36,905 nucleotides of DNA from Acetobacteraceae bacterium (GCA_024280945.1 JAMXLO010000021.1:1-36905), one strand, 5' to 3'. Shown: positions 25,303 to 35,425, numbered from the stretch's first letter. Made by a program: numbers and translations. Notes: a model not told the origin generated them from the letters alone.

Positions 25303-28300
25303 TCAGGACCTAAGGCAGTCCAGCAACGCCCTCGCTTCGCGGAGATCGGGAAAGTCCATCCCGTTGTCGAACCGGTCCATGACCTGAAGCAGCAAATCGC
25401 GTGCTCGACCAGTTTCATTCATCGCCATGTAATGCCGCGCGAGCCCGATCGAGGCGCGCAGTTCCCAGAACAGCGTCTTGTGCCGGCGCGCCTGATGAAT
25501 CGCTTGCCGGAAGCTTGCCTCGGCATCAGCTGCAGCCTCGGGGAGATGACGTAACAACCAATCCCCCTTGAGGCGATGTAGTTCCGGTTCGTACCAGCGT
25601 TCGCCACAGCGTTGCGCTGCGTCGATCGCCGCATCGAGATATCCGCGCGCCTCGGCTGGAAGGCCGGCAGCCTCGGCGGCGAGTGCGAGCAAGCCAAGGT
25701 AATAAGTAGCGTTTACTGCTAATCCGCTGCGGCCATGCGTTGCGTCGCTGGTGGCAATGTATGTTGCGTAGCCGGTCCTGGCTTGCGCCAGCCCTCTCCT
25801 ACCATCGGCTGTCTCTGCAACGATATAGCCAAGCAGCAGACTGCATATTCCAGTCCATGCAGCGAAGCCCTGCTCCGTGGCAAGTTCGACGGCTTCGGTC
25901 AACTGACACGACGCAAGCTCTCTATTCCGTAGCAGTAGACTGAAGAGACCTCCAAATCCCAGCCCCAGTACGCGACTGTGCTTGTGCGGAACCTCGTGCA
26001 GTTGATCTCTGGCGCATATGAAACGTGCCACGGCACGATCGTGATCGCCAAGGATCAGTAGATCCCAGCATGACAGGAACGCTGCCTGGACACGCAGATC
26101 GAAACCCAGGATCGCCGCAAGCTCGCGATCTCTGCTCGGCTCATACAAACCGAGCACGGTATCGAAATGCTCGAGCGCGCCAACGAAATCGCCAGTCCAG
26201 TGCAGGCAGACGGCCATGCACCGATGCGCGATCAAGCGAACGCGCGATGTGTCCTGGTCCTTCGCGATTCGCAGCAGCTTGCGCGAGATGCTGGTCGCCT
26301 CGCCGTATTCGCACTGCCCGATATGATAAGTGACGCGCCCTGCAAGAATGCTGACCGACGCCTCCACATCGCCGAGTTGCTCAGCCAGCTCCAGCGCGCG
26401 CGCGTAAGCACGCTCTGCTACTCCGCCCGTCCACGCCTGCAAAGCGAACAGGGCTCCTCCGTAGCTTGTTTGCAGCGTCATTTCCCGACGATGGCGGCTG
26501 GTCCCTTCAGGTAGGTCTGGAACGAGGGCAAGTGCCTGTCGGAGTTGAGCGACCGCCTCGATTAACGCAGAGCGCGCCGCAGAGCGATCCGCCGCCTTGC
26601 TCCAGTACGAGATCGCTGGTTCCGTCAGCCCTGCCTGGGTGTAGTGGTAGGCGAGCAACTCTGGCTGTCGCTCGTGCAACTCGGGCGATTGCTCTTGAAT
26701 TGCCCTCGCAACATCCGAATGGAGCTGGCGCCGCCGGCGTCGCAACAGCATATTGTAGGCAGTATCTCGTACCAGCGCGTGCTTAAAGATGTAGGTCCGT
26801 TCGGCCCGAGTTCCACCGTACGTGGCTAGTCCTGAGTCAATCAGTTGTTGCAAGCCGCGCTGCAATGTGGGTGCGGGCAGATCGGCAACCGCGGCCAACA
26901 GGTTGTACGGGAACTCACGGCCAAGTACTGCACCAACCTGCGCCACCTCCTTGGCTTGGGGGATGCGATCCAGACGGGCCATGAGCGATGCCTGCAATGA
27001 GGCTGGTACTGCGAACGACGCGTTCGGCCCATCGGCAGACGCGGTCTCCAATAACGCCTTTGCCAACTCCTCAATAAATAGGGGGATGCCATCCGTCTGG
27101 TCCACTATGCGCTCAAGCAGTTCTGCCGAGACCGTCGTCCCTTCCATGACGCTCATCGCTAGCGCCGCTGAATTACGTCGGTCCAAGTGAGGCAAAGTCA
27201 CTGTCCGCAGTCTGTCGGCGCAAATACCGGCACCAGTGACAACGTCTCGTGTCGAGATGATCAAGAGTACAGCAACATCTGCCAGTGCCGGTATCGCAGC
27301 GTTGACAAGCTCGACCGTGCTGGCGTCTGCCCAGTGCGCGTCCTCCAGGGTGACGAGCAGGGGGTTAGAGCGGGCCAATGCACGAAAACGCCCGAGCAGA
27401 GCGGTGTATGTCGCCTCCTTTCGTGCCTGCGGACTGGCATTCAGAATAGGCGGCCGATCCTGCACCTGGATCGATAACATATCGGCGATCAGGGCGATAT
27501 GCGAAATGTCATGAGTAGCCGGCGACAACACCTTGCAAAGTTTCTCGAACCTCTGTCCGTCACTGTCGCTGCGAGCGAAGAGGGCTTCACGTTGTAATCC
27601 CGAGATCACTGGATGCAGCGCGGCGTCGGCTTGATCAGCCGAGCAGAAGTAGCGAAGGTGAGTCGGAGAATCGTCTGCCAGCAACTCAGCAAACTCAGCG
27701 ATGAGGCGCGATTTGCCGATGCCAGCGTCGCCCGAAATTAGGATGGCCTGTCCCTCGCCCCCGGTTACTTTGAGCCAGCACGATTTCAACAACGCGAGCT
27801 CTTCAACTCGGCCGACAATCGGTGCCAGTGTGTCACTGTGGAATGCGTCGAAACGGCTCGCAGCGCCTGACTCTCCCACCACCAGCCGGACTGATACGGC
27901 AGCTGGAAAGCCCTTTAGCGCAAGCATGCCGAGGTCGCGATATTCGAAGAGGCCGCCGAGCTGCCGGTATGTGGCCTCGTCAATGGCAATGCCATTGGCG
28001 CCCGCAAGACCCTGAAGCCGCGCTGCGAGGTTCGGCGTTTCCCCTATTGCAGTCTGCTGACGCGCATCGCCAAGGCCAATCGGCGCGCCGATAACTACAA
28101 GGCCAGTGGCGATGCCAATGCGAACTTGCAGCGTTTGTCCGAGAAATGGTGCTGTGTGGATCGCAGCTATCACCGCCAGGGCGGCGCGCACGGCTGCTTC
28201 AGCATCATCCTCGTGAGCCTTCGGCCAGCCGAAATAGATCAGCACGCCATCGCCCACATACCGTGCTATAAAGCCATTGAACGGTGCGATAGCGGCGGTG

Positions 28301-28656
28301 ATCCGGGACTGGTACTCACGGATCAGAGTGCTCAGATCTTCGGGATCCAGTCGGGTCGAAAGCGCTGTGGAATCGGCCATGTCGCAAAACATCACGCTGA
28401 CCCGGCGACGTTCTGCTGTCGGTTCGAAGAGGCCGTGCCGGTCGCTGCGATTAGGACTAGGGGAGGTCTCGTTAGCCGCTCGAAGTGAGGCTATCGCTTC
28501 AAGCAACAGACGCTGATGGCCGACTGCCACAACTCCCATCTTGTCGAGATCTTCCGCAGTAAGATGGGGTAGAATTTCTGTCGTGATTTGGTGCTCAAGG
28601 AACATCGCCTCGTAGTTTTGAAGGCCCAGCGCACGCAGCCAATCGGCAACGTCCAT
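25303..28656 (-). CDS. SAM-class III cyclase-AAA ATPase-TPR signalling protein
   Basis: This is a 1117-residue multidomain protein. Domains in order: SAM domain (about 1-60; DVADWLRALGLQNYEAMF ... GHQRLLLEAI); class III nucleotide cyclase (about 82-265) with metal ligands Asp92 in FCDMADST and Asp136 in YVGDGVLIYFG and the pair Asn209/Arg213 in TPNLAARLQ; AAA-16/NACHT-like ATPase with P-loop GDAGIGKS (309-316) and Walker B LLVTLEDAHWAD; and about 450 residues of TPR-like helices. The layout resembles soluble adenylyl cyclase. It probably makes cAMP or cGMP under control of ATP and partner binding. ATG 28656 fits the ribosome site GGGGGAA; a GTG two codons earlier is the alternative. It is intact, unlike the shorter relative on the other strand at 16591-18771. 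Confidence 0.92.
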   Translation of the reverse strand: MDVADWLRALGLQNYEAMFLEHQITTEILPHLTAEDLDKMGVVAVGHQRLLLEAIASLRAANETSPSPNRSDRHGLFEPTAERRRVSVMFCDMADSTALSTRLDPEDLSTLIREYQSRITAAIAPFNGFIARYVGDGVLIYFGWPKAHEDDAEAAVRAALAVIAAIHTAPFLGQTLQVRIGIATGLVVIGAPIGLGDARQQTAIGETPNLAARLQGLAGANGIAIDEATYRQLGGLFEYRDLGMLALKGFPAAVSVRLVVGESGAASRFDAFHSDTLAPIVGRVEELALLKSCWLKVTGGEGQAILISGDAGIGKSRLIAEFAELLADDSPTHLRYFCSADQADAALHPVISGLQREALFARSDSDGQRFEKLCKVLSPATHDISHIALIADMLSIQVQDRPPILNASPQARKEATYTALLGRFRALARSNPLLVTLEDAHWADASTVELVNAAIPALADVAVLLIISTRDVVTGAGICADRLRTVTLPHLDRRNSAALAMSVMEGTTVSAELLERIVDQTDGIPLFIEELAKALLETASADGPNASFAVPASLQASLMARLDRIPQAKEVAQVGAVLGREFPYNLLAAVADLPAPTLQRGLQQLIDSGLATYGGTRAERTYIFKHALVRDTAYNMLLRRRRRQLHSDVARAIQEQSPELHERQPELLAYHYTQAGLTEPAISYWSKAADRSAARSALIEAVAQLRQALALVPDLPEGTSRHRREMTLQTSYGGALFALQAWTGGVAERAYARALELAEQLGDVEASVSILAGRVTYHIGQCEYGEATSISRKLLRIAKDQDTSRVRLIAHRCMAVCLHWTGDFVGALEHFDTVLGLYEPSRDRELAAILGFDLRVQAAFLSCWDLLILGDHDRAVARFICARDQLHEVPHKHSRVLGLGFGGLFSLLLRNRELASCQLTEAVELATEQGFAAWTGICSLLLGYIVAETADGRRGLAQARTGYATYIATSDATHGRSGLAVNATYYLGLLALAAEAAGLPAEARGYLDAAIDAAQRCGERWYEPELHRLKGDWLLRHLPEAAADAEASFRQAIHQARRHKTLFWELRASIGLARHYMAMNETGRARDLLLQVMDRFDNGMDFPDLREARALLDCLRS

Positions 28657-29629
28657 AGCCACTTCCCCCGAGTAAGGTAAGCATTGCCCAAGTCGGCCGG
28701 ACTGTCCAGGAGATGACGAATGTCGATCACGCTGGGTCGGATGAAGGGGTATTCAGCGCGCATCGCTCAAGTCCAGCACTCGGTCTCACCGAAGACCCTC
28801 GTAAAGCTCACGTCACCATCAGTAGCGTCGAACAGTGCTAACCAATCCCAATAGCAAAACCTTCGGAATCCGGTATCTACTTTGGAGGATCTGTGAGATC
28901 TGGATCGTACGAACCCATTTGTGTTTGCTTTCCGGACACAACACCGACACCGCGTCCTGTGGATGCCTTGGCAGCTACCCCACGCCAGGGACAGGAGCCA
29001 TTTCCAGAATCACGGGATGTTTCTCTCATAAATCGCGAAACTGATACCGAGCCCAACCCAGCTCGTGCCCGCCTGACGGGCCGTAGCCCCGCCCATTCGA
29101 ATCCAGCGACGCCGCAAATCTCGCCACAACCCGCCTTCCTCAACACTATCGGCGCATTGCTGCCGCTCATAGCACCAACGGGCGACGGCCGTTCTCCACG
29201 AGATCTTCCCGTGTACGCCTCCGTGACTGGACCTCGCAGATCGACCCAATGCTCCTGCTTTACGTGGCGAATGCCCAGCTGGGAGCATGCGTGGTTGGCG
29301 CTTGGTCACGACTGCAGCTCTGGTAATGAAGGGGAAAGTATTCGACCCTGCTGATCGGGAATGGCCGCCGATTACCTCGGTGACTATGTCCAGCAAAGTG
29401 GGGACGTTGCAGCCAAGCGACCGACGAGGTCGGAGGCCGTGCATCCATGTGCGGTCGACAGTTTCTTACGCGGTGGTTCGTCGGCAGAAAAAGTCTGCTA
29501 TTGGAAAGTCGTTGACGATCACCGAGCTTTCCTCCTACGAACTGGAAGGTGCCCCTTGGTCCTGCCGGGAGGTTCCACAGACTAGCGATACCTTTCATAG
29601 TAGCTATCGCTCGTTGGGAGGCACGGCAG
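28657..29629. other. Gene-poor stretch between divergent cyclase and sugar operon
   Basis: It contains the divergent promoters of the large cyclase gene and of the sugar operon, but is much longer than needed. Overlapping open frames of 70-150 codons occur on both strands without a ribosome site or any recognised family. A decayed gene, possibly a regulator or a transposase, is plausible but I cannot show it. Confidence 0.45.
29584..29611. promoter_or_regulatory. Dyad upstream of the sugar operon, possible operator
   Basis: AGCGATA (29584-29590) and TATCGCT (29605-29611) are exact complements across 14 bases. The dyad ends 18 bases before the start codon of the binding-protein gene, touching its ribosome site. 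It could be a repressor site or an RNA hairpin; short dyads also arise by chance. Confidence 0.3.
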
Positions 29630-30913
29630 ATGCGGCACAGATATCACATGGGTCGGCGCGGGATCCTCGGCGCCGGGCTGGCGCTGGGTACCACGCATGC
29701 ATGGCTGGCCCACGCGCAGTCGCCGGTCGCCCTGACTTTGTCCGTCTGGGGCGCTCAGGCTGAACAGGATGCGTTCAACGCATTGGTCAGCCGTTACCAG
29801 TCGCTACACCCGAATGTGACTATCCGCCTGGAGGTGAACGGCAATTCGATGCAGCTCTATCAGTTGGTGGATACGCGCCTTGCCGGGCGGCAGGCACCTG
29901 ACATGTTCAGGATCCAGTACCAGCAAGTTGGCCGCTACGCCGGCGCTCGCGCCGTCGTTGATCTGACGCCTCATCTGGAGCAGGGCTACGGCAGCCAGTT
30001 CGGCCCTGCGTTCTGGCAGGCGGTGACGTACCAAGGCAGGCAGTACGCGTTGCCGCACCACACAGATACATTTGCGCTCTATTATAACGTCGACTTCCTC
30101 CGAAACATTGGCGTCGAGATGCCAACCTCCCTGGATCACAGTCTGTCGTGGGACGAATTCATCCGCGTCGCACGACAGCTCAAGCAGAAGGGTGATGCGC
30201 CGTATGCATTCGCCATGGCATGGCAGAATTCAGCCGCCTATCGGTGGCTGCCATTCCTGTACCAGCACGGCGGTCAGCTGCTCGACGCGGAACTGAAGCA
30301 GCCGCAACTCGCCTCGGCGAAGGGCGTGGAGACAATCGCGTGGACGCAGTCATGGTTCAAGGAGGGGCTGGTGCCGCCCAGTACGTCAGTAAAGAGTGGC
30401 GAGCAGACGCAGAACCTGTTTGCCAACGGCACCATCGCCATGCTGCTGGGCGGCGACTGGCAGATCCCCTTCCTGCAGCAGAACATGGCCAAGTACAAGT
30501 GGGACGTCACCTACATGCCGCGCGACGTGGCGATGGCGTCCGATCTGGGTGGCAACTGCTTGGCTGTCAGCCGTGACAGCAAGCATCCCGAGATCGCGGC
30601 AGACTTCCTGAAGTTTGTGGTGAACGAAGACAACATGCGGGCGTTCGTGACTAGCGCGCAGTTTCTGCCGGTCCGCACGGCGCTTATGAGGCAGCAGCTT
30701 GACTATGCACTGCGGCCGGATGCCATGAAGGTGTATGTTGAGCAGGCGGCGACAATTCCCGATCACCTCGTGCGCACTGTCACTATGCCGAACTTCAGCA
30801 AGATCAACGCCGCCACGGCCGACGAACTGGACTTGGCTTTCACCTCCGACCAGGCCCCGGCAACAACGGCGCAGAACCTGGATGCCAAGATCAGAGCGGT
30901 GCTCGGAGGCTGA
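29630..30913 (+). CDS. Sugar ABC transporter substrate-binding protein (family 1, CUT1 type)
   Basis: This is a 427-residue periplasmic protein. The N-terminus MRHRYHMGRRGILGAG with the following hydrophobic run looks like a Tat or Sec signal peptide, with a cut likely after AHA (29). The mature part has VWGAQAEQDAFNALVSRYQ, APDMFRIQ, YALPHHTDTFALYYN and GGDWQIP, all typical of CUT1 binding proteins for oligosaccharides or glycosides. The start is ATG 29630 behind GGGAGG. It is the first of five genes that overlap or nearly touch, so it sets the operon's substrate entry. The glycosidase downstream suggests an alpha- or beta-linked oligosaccharide. Confidence 0.92.
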   Translation: MRHRYHMGRRGILGAGLALGTTHAWLAHAQSPVALTLSVWGAQAEQDAFNALVSRYQSLHPNVTIRLEVNGNSMQLYQLVDTRLAGRQAPDMFRIQYQQVGRYAGARAVVDLTPHLEQGYGSQFGPAFWQAVTYQGRQYALPHHTDTFALYYNVDFLRNIGVEMPTSLDHSLSWDEFIRVARQLKQKGDAPYAFAMAWQNSAAYRWLPFLYQHGGQLLDAELKQPQLASAKGVETIAWTQSWFKEGLVPPSTSVKSGEQTQNLFANGTIAMLLGGDWQIPFLQQNMAKYKWDVTYMPRDVAMASDLGGNCLAVSRDSKHPEIAADFLKFVVNEDNMRAFVTSAQFLPVRTALMRQQLDYALRPDAMKVYVEQAATIPDHLVRTVTMPNFSKINAATADELDLAFTSDQAPATTAQNLDAKIRAVLGG

Positions 30914-31851
30914 TGCGCAGCCGCTCGATCCCGTCACTCCCGCGCAGGCGGGCAGCCAGGCACGCCTACGCCACGCGGTTCCCGCTGCGCCGACGATCGC
31001 TGGTGCCCTACGTATTTATCGCCCCCAACATCACCCTGTTCGCCGCCTTCAGCTTCCTGCCGTTGGTCTATGCCATCTACATCAGCTTCCACGACTGGAC
31101 GCTGATCGGCGAACCGGAATTCATTGGCATCCATAATTACCTTCGTTTGGTCCACGACCCGTTGTTCTGGCGCGCGCTAACCAACACCCTGCTCTATGCC
31201 GTTGGAACCGTGCCGACGAGTATGGCGATCGGCCTGCTGCTCGCGCTGGGGCTGAACCGGCGCATGCCGGCTCGCGCCTTCCTGCGCAGCCTGTATTTCC
31301 TGCCGCTGGTCGTCTCCGCCGTTGCCACCGGCACCATCGCCGCGTGGATGTTCAACGACAACTACGGTGTGCTCAACGCCATCATCGTGCGTCTCGGGGG
31401 CCCGCGAGTCCCCTGGCTATCCTCACCTTTCTGGGCGCTGCCGTCGCTGATCCTGACAACGCTCTGGGTTCGCGTCGGTTTCTGCATGGTGGTCTATCTC
31501 GCTGCACTGCAATCGATTCCGCAGATGTACTACGAAGCGGCGCGCATCGATGGCGCAGCCGCACTCACGCAGTTCCGCCACGTCACCCTGCCGCTGCTGA
31601 AACCAGCCACCTTCCTGCTGCTGGTGCTCAGCATCATCTACTCGTTCCATGTGTTCGATCTGATCTACGTGATGACCGGAGGCGGTCCTGGATTCTCAAC
31701 GACCATGTTGGTGCAGTACATCTTCCGAGCCGCGTTCGTTACTGGCGAGATGGGCTATGCCAGCGCCGTCGGCATCGCTCTCTATGCCATGATCTTGCTC
31801 TTCACCATCCTTCAGTGGCGCGCCAGCCGGCAGGCGGAGAACGTGATGTGA
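30913..31851 (+). CDS. Sugar ABC transporter permease, MalF/UgpA type
   Basis: This is a 312-residue inner-membrane permease whose ATG shares a base with the stop of the binding-protein gene (TGATG). After a basic N-terminus there are six hydrophobic segments, starting with YVFIAPNITLFAAFSFLPLVYAIY. The EAA loop is YYEAARIDGAAALTQFRHVTLPLLKP, and MTGGGPGFSTTML is the family motif near the end. It pairs with the next permease. Confidence 0.94.
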   Translation: MRSRSIPSLPRRRAARHAYATRFPLRRRSLVPYVFIAPNITLFAAFSFLPLVYAIYISFHDWTLIGEPEFIGIHNYLRLVHDPLFWRALTNTLLYAVGTVPTSMAIGLLLALGLNRRMPARAFLRSLYFLPLVVSAVATGTIAAWMFNDNYGVLNAIIVRLGGPRVPWLSSPFWALPSLILTTLWVRVGFCMVVYLAALQSIPQMYYEAARIDGAAALTQFRHVTLPLLKPATFLLLVLSIIYSFHVFDLIYVMTGGGPGFSTTMLVQYIFRAAFVTGEMGYASAVGIALYAMILLFTILQWRASRQAENVM

Positions 31852-32675
31852 CCGTCTCGCGCGCGCGTCTGGCCGACTGGGTTTGCTGCCTTGCGCTGAT
31901 CGCAGGCGCCGTGATCATGGTCTTCCCAATCTACTGGATGTTCGCGACCTCGGTTCGCCCACATGCGGAGATCTTCGAGGCGGTCGCACGCCTGCTACCA
32001 TCTAGCCTGAGCTGGAACAACTTCAGTGCCGTATTGACACGCTACCCGGTGCTCGCCTGGCTGGACAACTCAGTGATCATCGCTGTTGTTGCCGTTGCCC
32101 TCACCGTGTTCATCAACCTGCTATGCGGCTACACCTTCGCCAAGTTTCGCTTCCCCGGCCGCAACATCCTGTTCTTTGCCATCCTCGGTGCGCTGATGGT
32201 GCCGATCCAAGTCATCCTGGTGCCGGAATTCCTCATTGTCTCGTGGCTTGGGCTTCTGAACACGCATCTCGGCGTGATCCTGCCGCGTGCCGCCGAAGCA
32301 TTCGGCATCTTCATGGTGCGCCAGTTCATGGTCAGCATCCCGGATGAGCTGATGGAGGCAGCGCGGCTCGACGGCGCCGGTGAGTTTGCGATCTTCTTCC
32401 GCATTGTGCTGCCGCTGTCGAAGCCGATCATCGCCGTGTTGGTAATCTTCACGTTCATGTGGCGCTGGAACGACTTCGCCTGGCCTCTGGTCGCGCTGAC
32501 CAATCAGGACATGTTCACCGTGCCGCTCGGCCTGAACCTGCTGCGTGGCGAGGTGAATCCAGACTGGGGCAATGTGATGGCCCTCGCCCTATTGTCGCTG
32601 CTACCAATGCTGGCCATCTTTTTGGCATTCCAGCGTTATCTGGTGCAGGGCATCGCCAGTACAGGGCTGAGGTAG
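31848..32675 (+). CDS. Sugar ABC transporter permease, MalG/UgpE type
   Basis: This is a 275-residue permease starting with GTG in a 4-base overlap (GTGA) with the previous gene. The frame that is open from 31344 runs through the previous gene and is not used. It has about six hydrophobic segments; MVFPIYWMFATSVRP opens the protein. The EAA loop is LMEAARLDGAGEFAIFFRIVLPLSKP, and FMWRWNDFAWPLV follows. No ATPase gene lies in the operon, so the complex probably borrows an MsmK/UgpC-type ATPase encoded elsewhere. Confidence 0.94.
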   Translation: MTVSRARLADWVCCLALIAGAVIMVFPIYWMFATSVRPHAEIFEAVARLLPSSLSWNNFSAVLTRYPVLAWLDNSVIIAVVAVALTVFINLLCGYTFAKFRFPGRNILFFAILGALMVPIQVILVPEFLIVSWLGLLNTHLGVILPRAAEAFGIFMVRQFMVSIPDELMEAARLDGAGEFAIFFRIVLPLSKPIIAVLVIFTFMWRWNDFAWPLVALTNQDMFTVPLGLNLLRGEVNPDWGNVMALALLSLLPMLAIFLAFQRYLVQGIASTGLR

Positions 32676-32686
32676 AAGGACCCGCC

Positions 32687-33991
32687 ATGACCAGAATCGC
32701 GATGATCGGTGCCGGTAGCGTCGTGTTCGTGAAGAACCTGCTGACCGACCTGCTCAGCCTCCCTGAACTGCGTGGCTGCACCATCGCGCTGCACGACATC
32801 GACCCAGAGCGGCTGGAGACGGCTGGGCTGATGGCGCGCTGGACCTCCGAGCAACTCACCGCCGGCGCGCGGATCGAGGAACATGCCGAGCGTTGGCGCT
32901 GCCTGGCGGATGCCGACTTCGTCATCAACATGGTGCAGATCGGCATGCACCAGGCGACGTTGCTGGACTTCGAGATCCCGCGCAAATATGGCCTGAAGCA
33001 GACGATCGCCGATACGGTTGGCATCGGCGGCATCTTCCGCGGCCTGCGCACCATTCCGTTCATGCTGGCGTTGGCCAAGGACATGCGTGAGCTCTGCCCG
33101 GACGCATTGCTGATGAACTACACCAACCCTATGAGCATCCTCACTTGGTCGGTGTATTGTGCATATCCGGAGCAGCGCGTTGTCGGACTATGCCACAACG
33201 TGCAGTTCACCGCGCGCGATCTGGCCGGCTACCTTGGCGTCGATCTGGCGCGTCTCTCATACCACTGCGCAGGGATCAATCATATGACCTGGTTCCTGCG
33301 GCTAGCGGTCGACGGCAACGACGCCTACCCGCAGCTCCGCCGCGCGGCAGAGGACATGGCCATCTTCGCGCAGGACAAGGTGCGCTTCGAGCTTCTCCGC
33401 CACCTCGGGTGGTTCGTCAGCGAATCGAGCGAGCATACCGCAGAATACACGCCGTATTTCCTGCGTCGCGACGACCAGATTGCCGAATACGACGTCCCGG
33501 TAGACGAGTACATTCGCCGCAGCGAACGCAACCTGCGCCGCTACGCCGAGACGCGCCACAAGCTGCTCGCAGGCAACAGCTTCCCGTTGGAACGCAGCAT
33601 GGAATACGGGTCCGACATCGTGCATGCAGTACTGACCGGAGAGCCGCGGCTGATCTATGGCAACGTGAAGAACACCAGATTGATCGAGAACCTGCCGGAA
33701 GGTTGCTGCGTCGAGGTGCCCGTCGTGGTGGACCGTAATGGCCTGCGTCCCTGCCACATCGGTGACTTGCCGCCGGAACTAGCCGCACACTGTGCTCCGC
33801 ACGTGTTCGTGCAGGATCTGGTGGTACGCGCCGCGCTGGAAGGTGATCGCGAGCGTGTCTATCGCGCCGCCGTGCTCGATCGCCACGCCGCCAGCGTGCT
33901 CACCCTGCGCGAAATCCGTGCCATGGTGGACGAATTGATCAACGCGCACGGCGACGCCATGCCGGGCGGCATCCGCCACCAACGCGCATGA
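32687..33991 (+). CDS. Glycoside hydrolase family 4 (NAD- and metal-dependent glycosidase)
   Basis: This is a 434-residue cytosolic enzyme of the unusual GH4 family, which cleaves glycosides through NAD-driven oxidation and elimination. NAD binds at IGAGSVVF (7-14). The metal site includes Cys169 in GLCHNV and His199 in GINHMTW; MNYTNPM (143-149) is the conserved substrate loop. The CHxV-type motif sets it apart from the 6-phospho-glycosidases (CNxP), so the substrate is a plain glycoside, for example an alpha-galactoside, alpha-glucoside or glucuronide. It starts 11 bases after the permease stop and overlaps the next gene by 4 bases. It should cut the imported sugar. Confidence 0.9.
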   Translation: MTRIAMIGAGSVVFVKNLLTDLLSLPELRGCTIALHDIDPERLETAGLMARWTSEQLTAGARIEEHAERWRCLADADFVINMVQIGMHQATLLDFEIPRKYGLKQTIADTVGIGGIFRGLRTIPFMLALAKDMRELCPDALLMNYTNPMSILTWSVYCAYPEQRVVGLCHNVQFTARDLAGYLGVDLARLSYHCAGINHMTWFLRLAVDGNDAYPQLRRAAEDMAIFAQDKVRFELLRHLGWFVSESSEHTAEYTPYFLRRDDQIAEYDVPVDEYIRRSERNLRRYAETRHKLLAGNSFPLERSMEYGSDIVHAVLTGEPRLIYGNVKNTRLIENLPEGCCVEVPVVVDRNGLRPCHIGDLPPELAAHCAPHVFVQDLVVRAALEGDRERVYRAAVLDRHAASVLTLREIRAMVDELINAHGDAMPGGIRHQRA

Positions 33992-35379
33992 CTCGCCGCT
34001 ACGCCATCGTCGGCCTCGGCCACCGCGCATACACGTTTCTGCACGCGCTGCTTGGCCCCCACGCGGCGGACGGAACGCTGATAGGTCTATGCGAGGCCAA
34101 TCCCGGACGGCTGGCACGCGCCGCTGCGATTGCGGCGGATGCGGGCGTCAGTGCGCCAACCTACGCCGCGTCTGATTTCGACCGCATGCTACGCGAGACT
34201 TCGCCTGATTGCGTCATCGTGACGGTGCCAGACCATGCGCACTGCGGTTATATCGTGCGTGCGCTGGAATTCGGCGCTGATGTCATCACCGAAAAGCCGC
34301 TAACCATTGACGCCGAGTCCTGCCGCCGGATCGTCGCGGCCCGTCAGGCGAGCGGGCGTTCGGTGACCGTCGCCTTCAACTACCGCTACTCACCGGCGCG
34401 TTCCCTGCTGAAGCAGGTACTGATGTCCGGTATCATCGGCCGAGTGACCGCGGTCAACTTCGAGTGGCAGCTAGACACCTATCACGGCGCCGATTACTTC
34501 CGCCGCTGGCATCGCAACAAGGCCAACTCGGGTGGACTGTTCGTCCATAAAGCCACCCATCATTTCGACCTGCTGAATTGGTGGCTTGGTAGCGTACCTC
34601 GGCTGGTCAGTGCGCGTGGCCGCCGCGTCTTCTACCGGCCCGAAACCGCACACTCGTTCGGTCTGAGTGACCGCGGCGAGCGATGCTCCGCCTGCCCCGC
34701 CTTCGCGCGCTGCCGCGTGAGACTGGATGTGGCCGCAAGCGATCACTTGCGTAACCTCTACGCCGACAACGAAGGCCACGATGGCTATTTCCGCGATCGC
34801 TGCGTGTTCAGCCCCGCGATCGACATTGAAGACACTATGCACGCGACGATCGAGTATGAGAACGGAGCGATGGTCAACTACTTGCTGATGGCTTACAGCC
34901 CCGATGAAGGCTATCGAGCGGAATTCCACGGCACGCGCGGCAAGGTGACGCTGGAAACGATCGAACGACCTCGTGTCAATCCAGACGGCAGCCCAGTCAG
35001 GCCACCATTACCCGAGCATTCACGCATTGTCGTTCAGCCGCAGTTCTCCCACGCCTATCGGCTCGCGATGCCGAACGTCGAAGGCCTTCATGGCGGCGGA
35101 GACCGCGTAATGCTGGAGCATCTGTTTCGCGGCGGATCAGATCCCGTCGGATTTGCTGCCGACGAGCGGGCCGGGGCATGGTCGGTACTGGTCGGCGTTG
35201 CGGCGAACAGGTCACTGGCGCAAGACCAGGCTGTTCTACTGGCCGAGCTCGCCGCCGGCATTGAGCGGCCCCCGCTGTTGAGGGAACCTTTCGGCCCGAT
35301 CCTACCGTGGCCGACATTTGACCTGAGCCGTTACCCATTCCTGGCAAATGCCGAACCCGCAGACGCTGCCCTGCTATAG
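33988..35379 (+). CDS. Gfo/Idh/MocA-family oxidoreductase with a four-Cys motif
   Basis: This is a 463-residue NAD(P)-dependent dehydrogenase that starts in an ATGA overlap with the GH4 gene. The Rossmann fold opens with [18 protein letters not shown] (EKP, 102-104) carries the catalytic Lys. [13 protein letters not shown] (187-199) lies in the second domain. An insert has Cys233, Cys236, Cys242 ([13 protein letters not shown]) and Cys272 (DRCVF), a pattern that could bind Zn or an Fe-S cluster. It probably oxidises or epimerises a sugar released by the glycosidase. Confidence 0.9.
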   Translation: MTRRYAIVGLGHRAYTFLHALLGPHAADGTLIGLCEANPGRLARAAAIAADAGVSAPTYAASDFDRMLRETSPDCVIVTVPDHAHCGYIVRALEFGADVITEKPLTIDAESCRRIVAARQASGRSVTVAFNYRYSPARSLLKQVLMSGIIGRVTAVNFEWQLDTYHGADYFRRWHRNKANSGGLFVHKATHHFDLLNWWLGSVPRLVSARGRRVFYRPETAHSFGLSDRGERCSACPAFARCRVRLDVAASDHLRNLYADNEGHDGYFRDRCVFSPAIDIEDTMHATIEYENGAMVNYLLMAYSPDEGYRAEFHGTRGKVTLETIERPRVNPDGSPVRPPLPEHSRIVVQPQFSHAYRLAMPNVEGLHGGGDRVMLEHLFRGGSDPVGFAADERAGAWSVLVGVAANRSLAQDQAVLLAELAAGIERPPLLREPFGPILPWPTFDLSRYPFLANAEPADAALL

Positions 35380-35425
35380 GAGGTGTCGGCGCTGCCCCGG
35401 TATTGGTAGCACGAGCGGCGGCTAC

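Noticed and set aside
29085-29115. A tRNA T-loop-like TTCGAATCC
   Set aside because: The flanking bases do not pair as a T-stem on either strand and no other tRNA arm is present.
28893-29444. Overlapping open frames of 70-150 codons on both strands before the sugar operon
   Set aside because: No ribosome sites, no domains, and composition typical of chance frames in GC-rich DNA.
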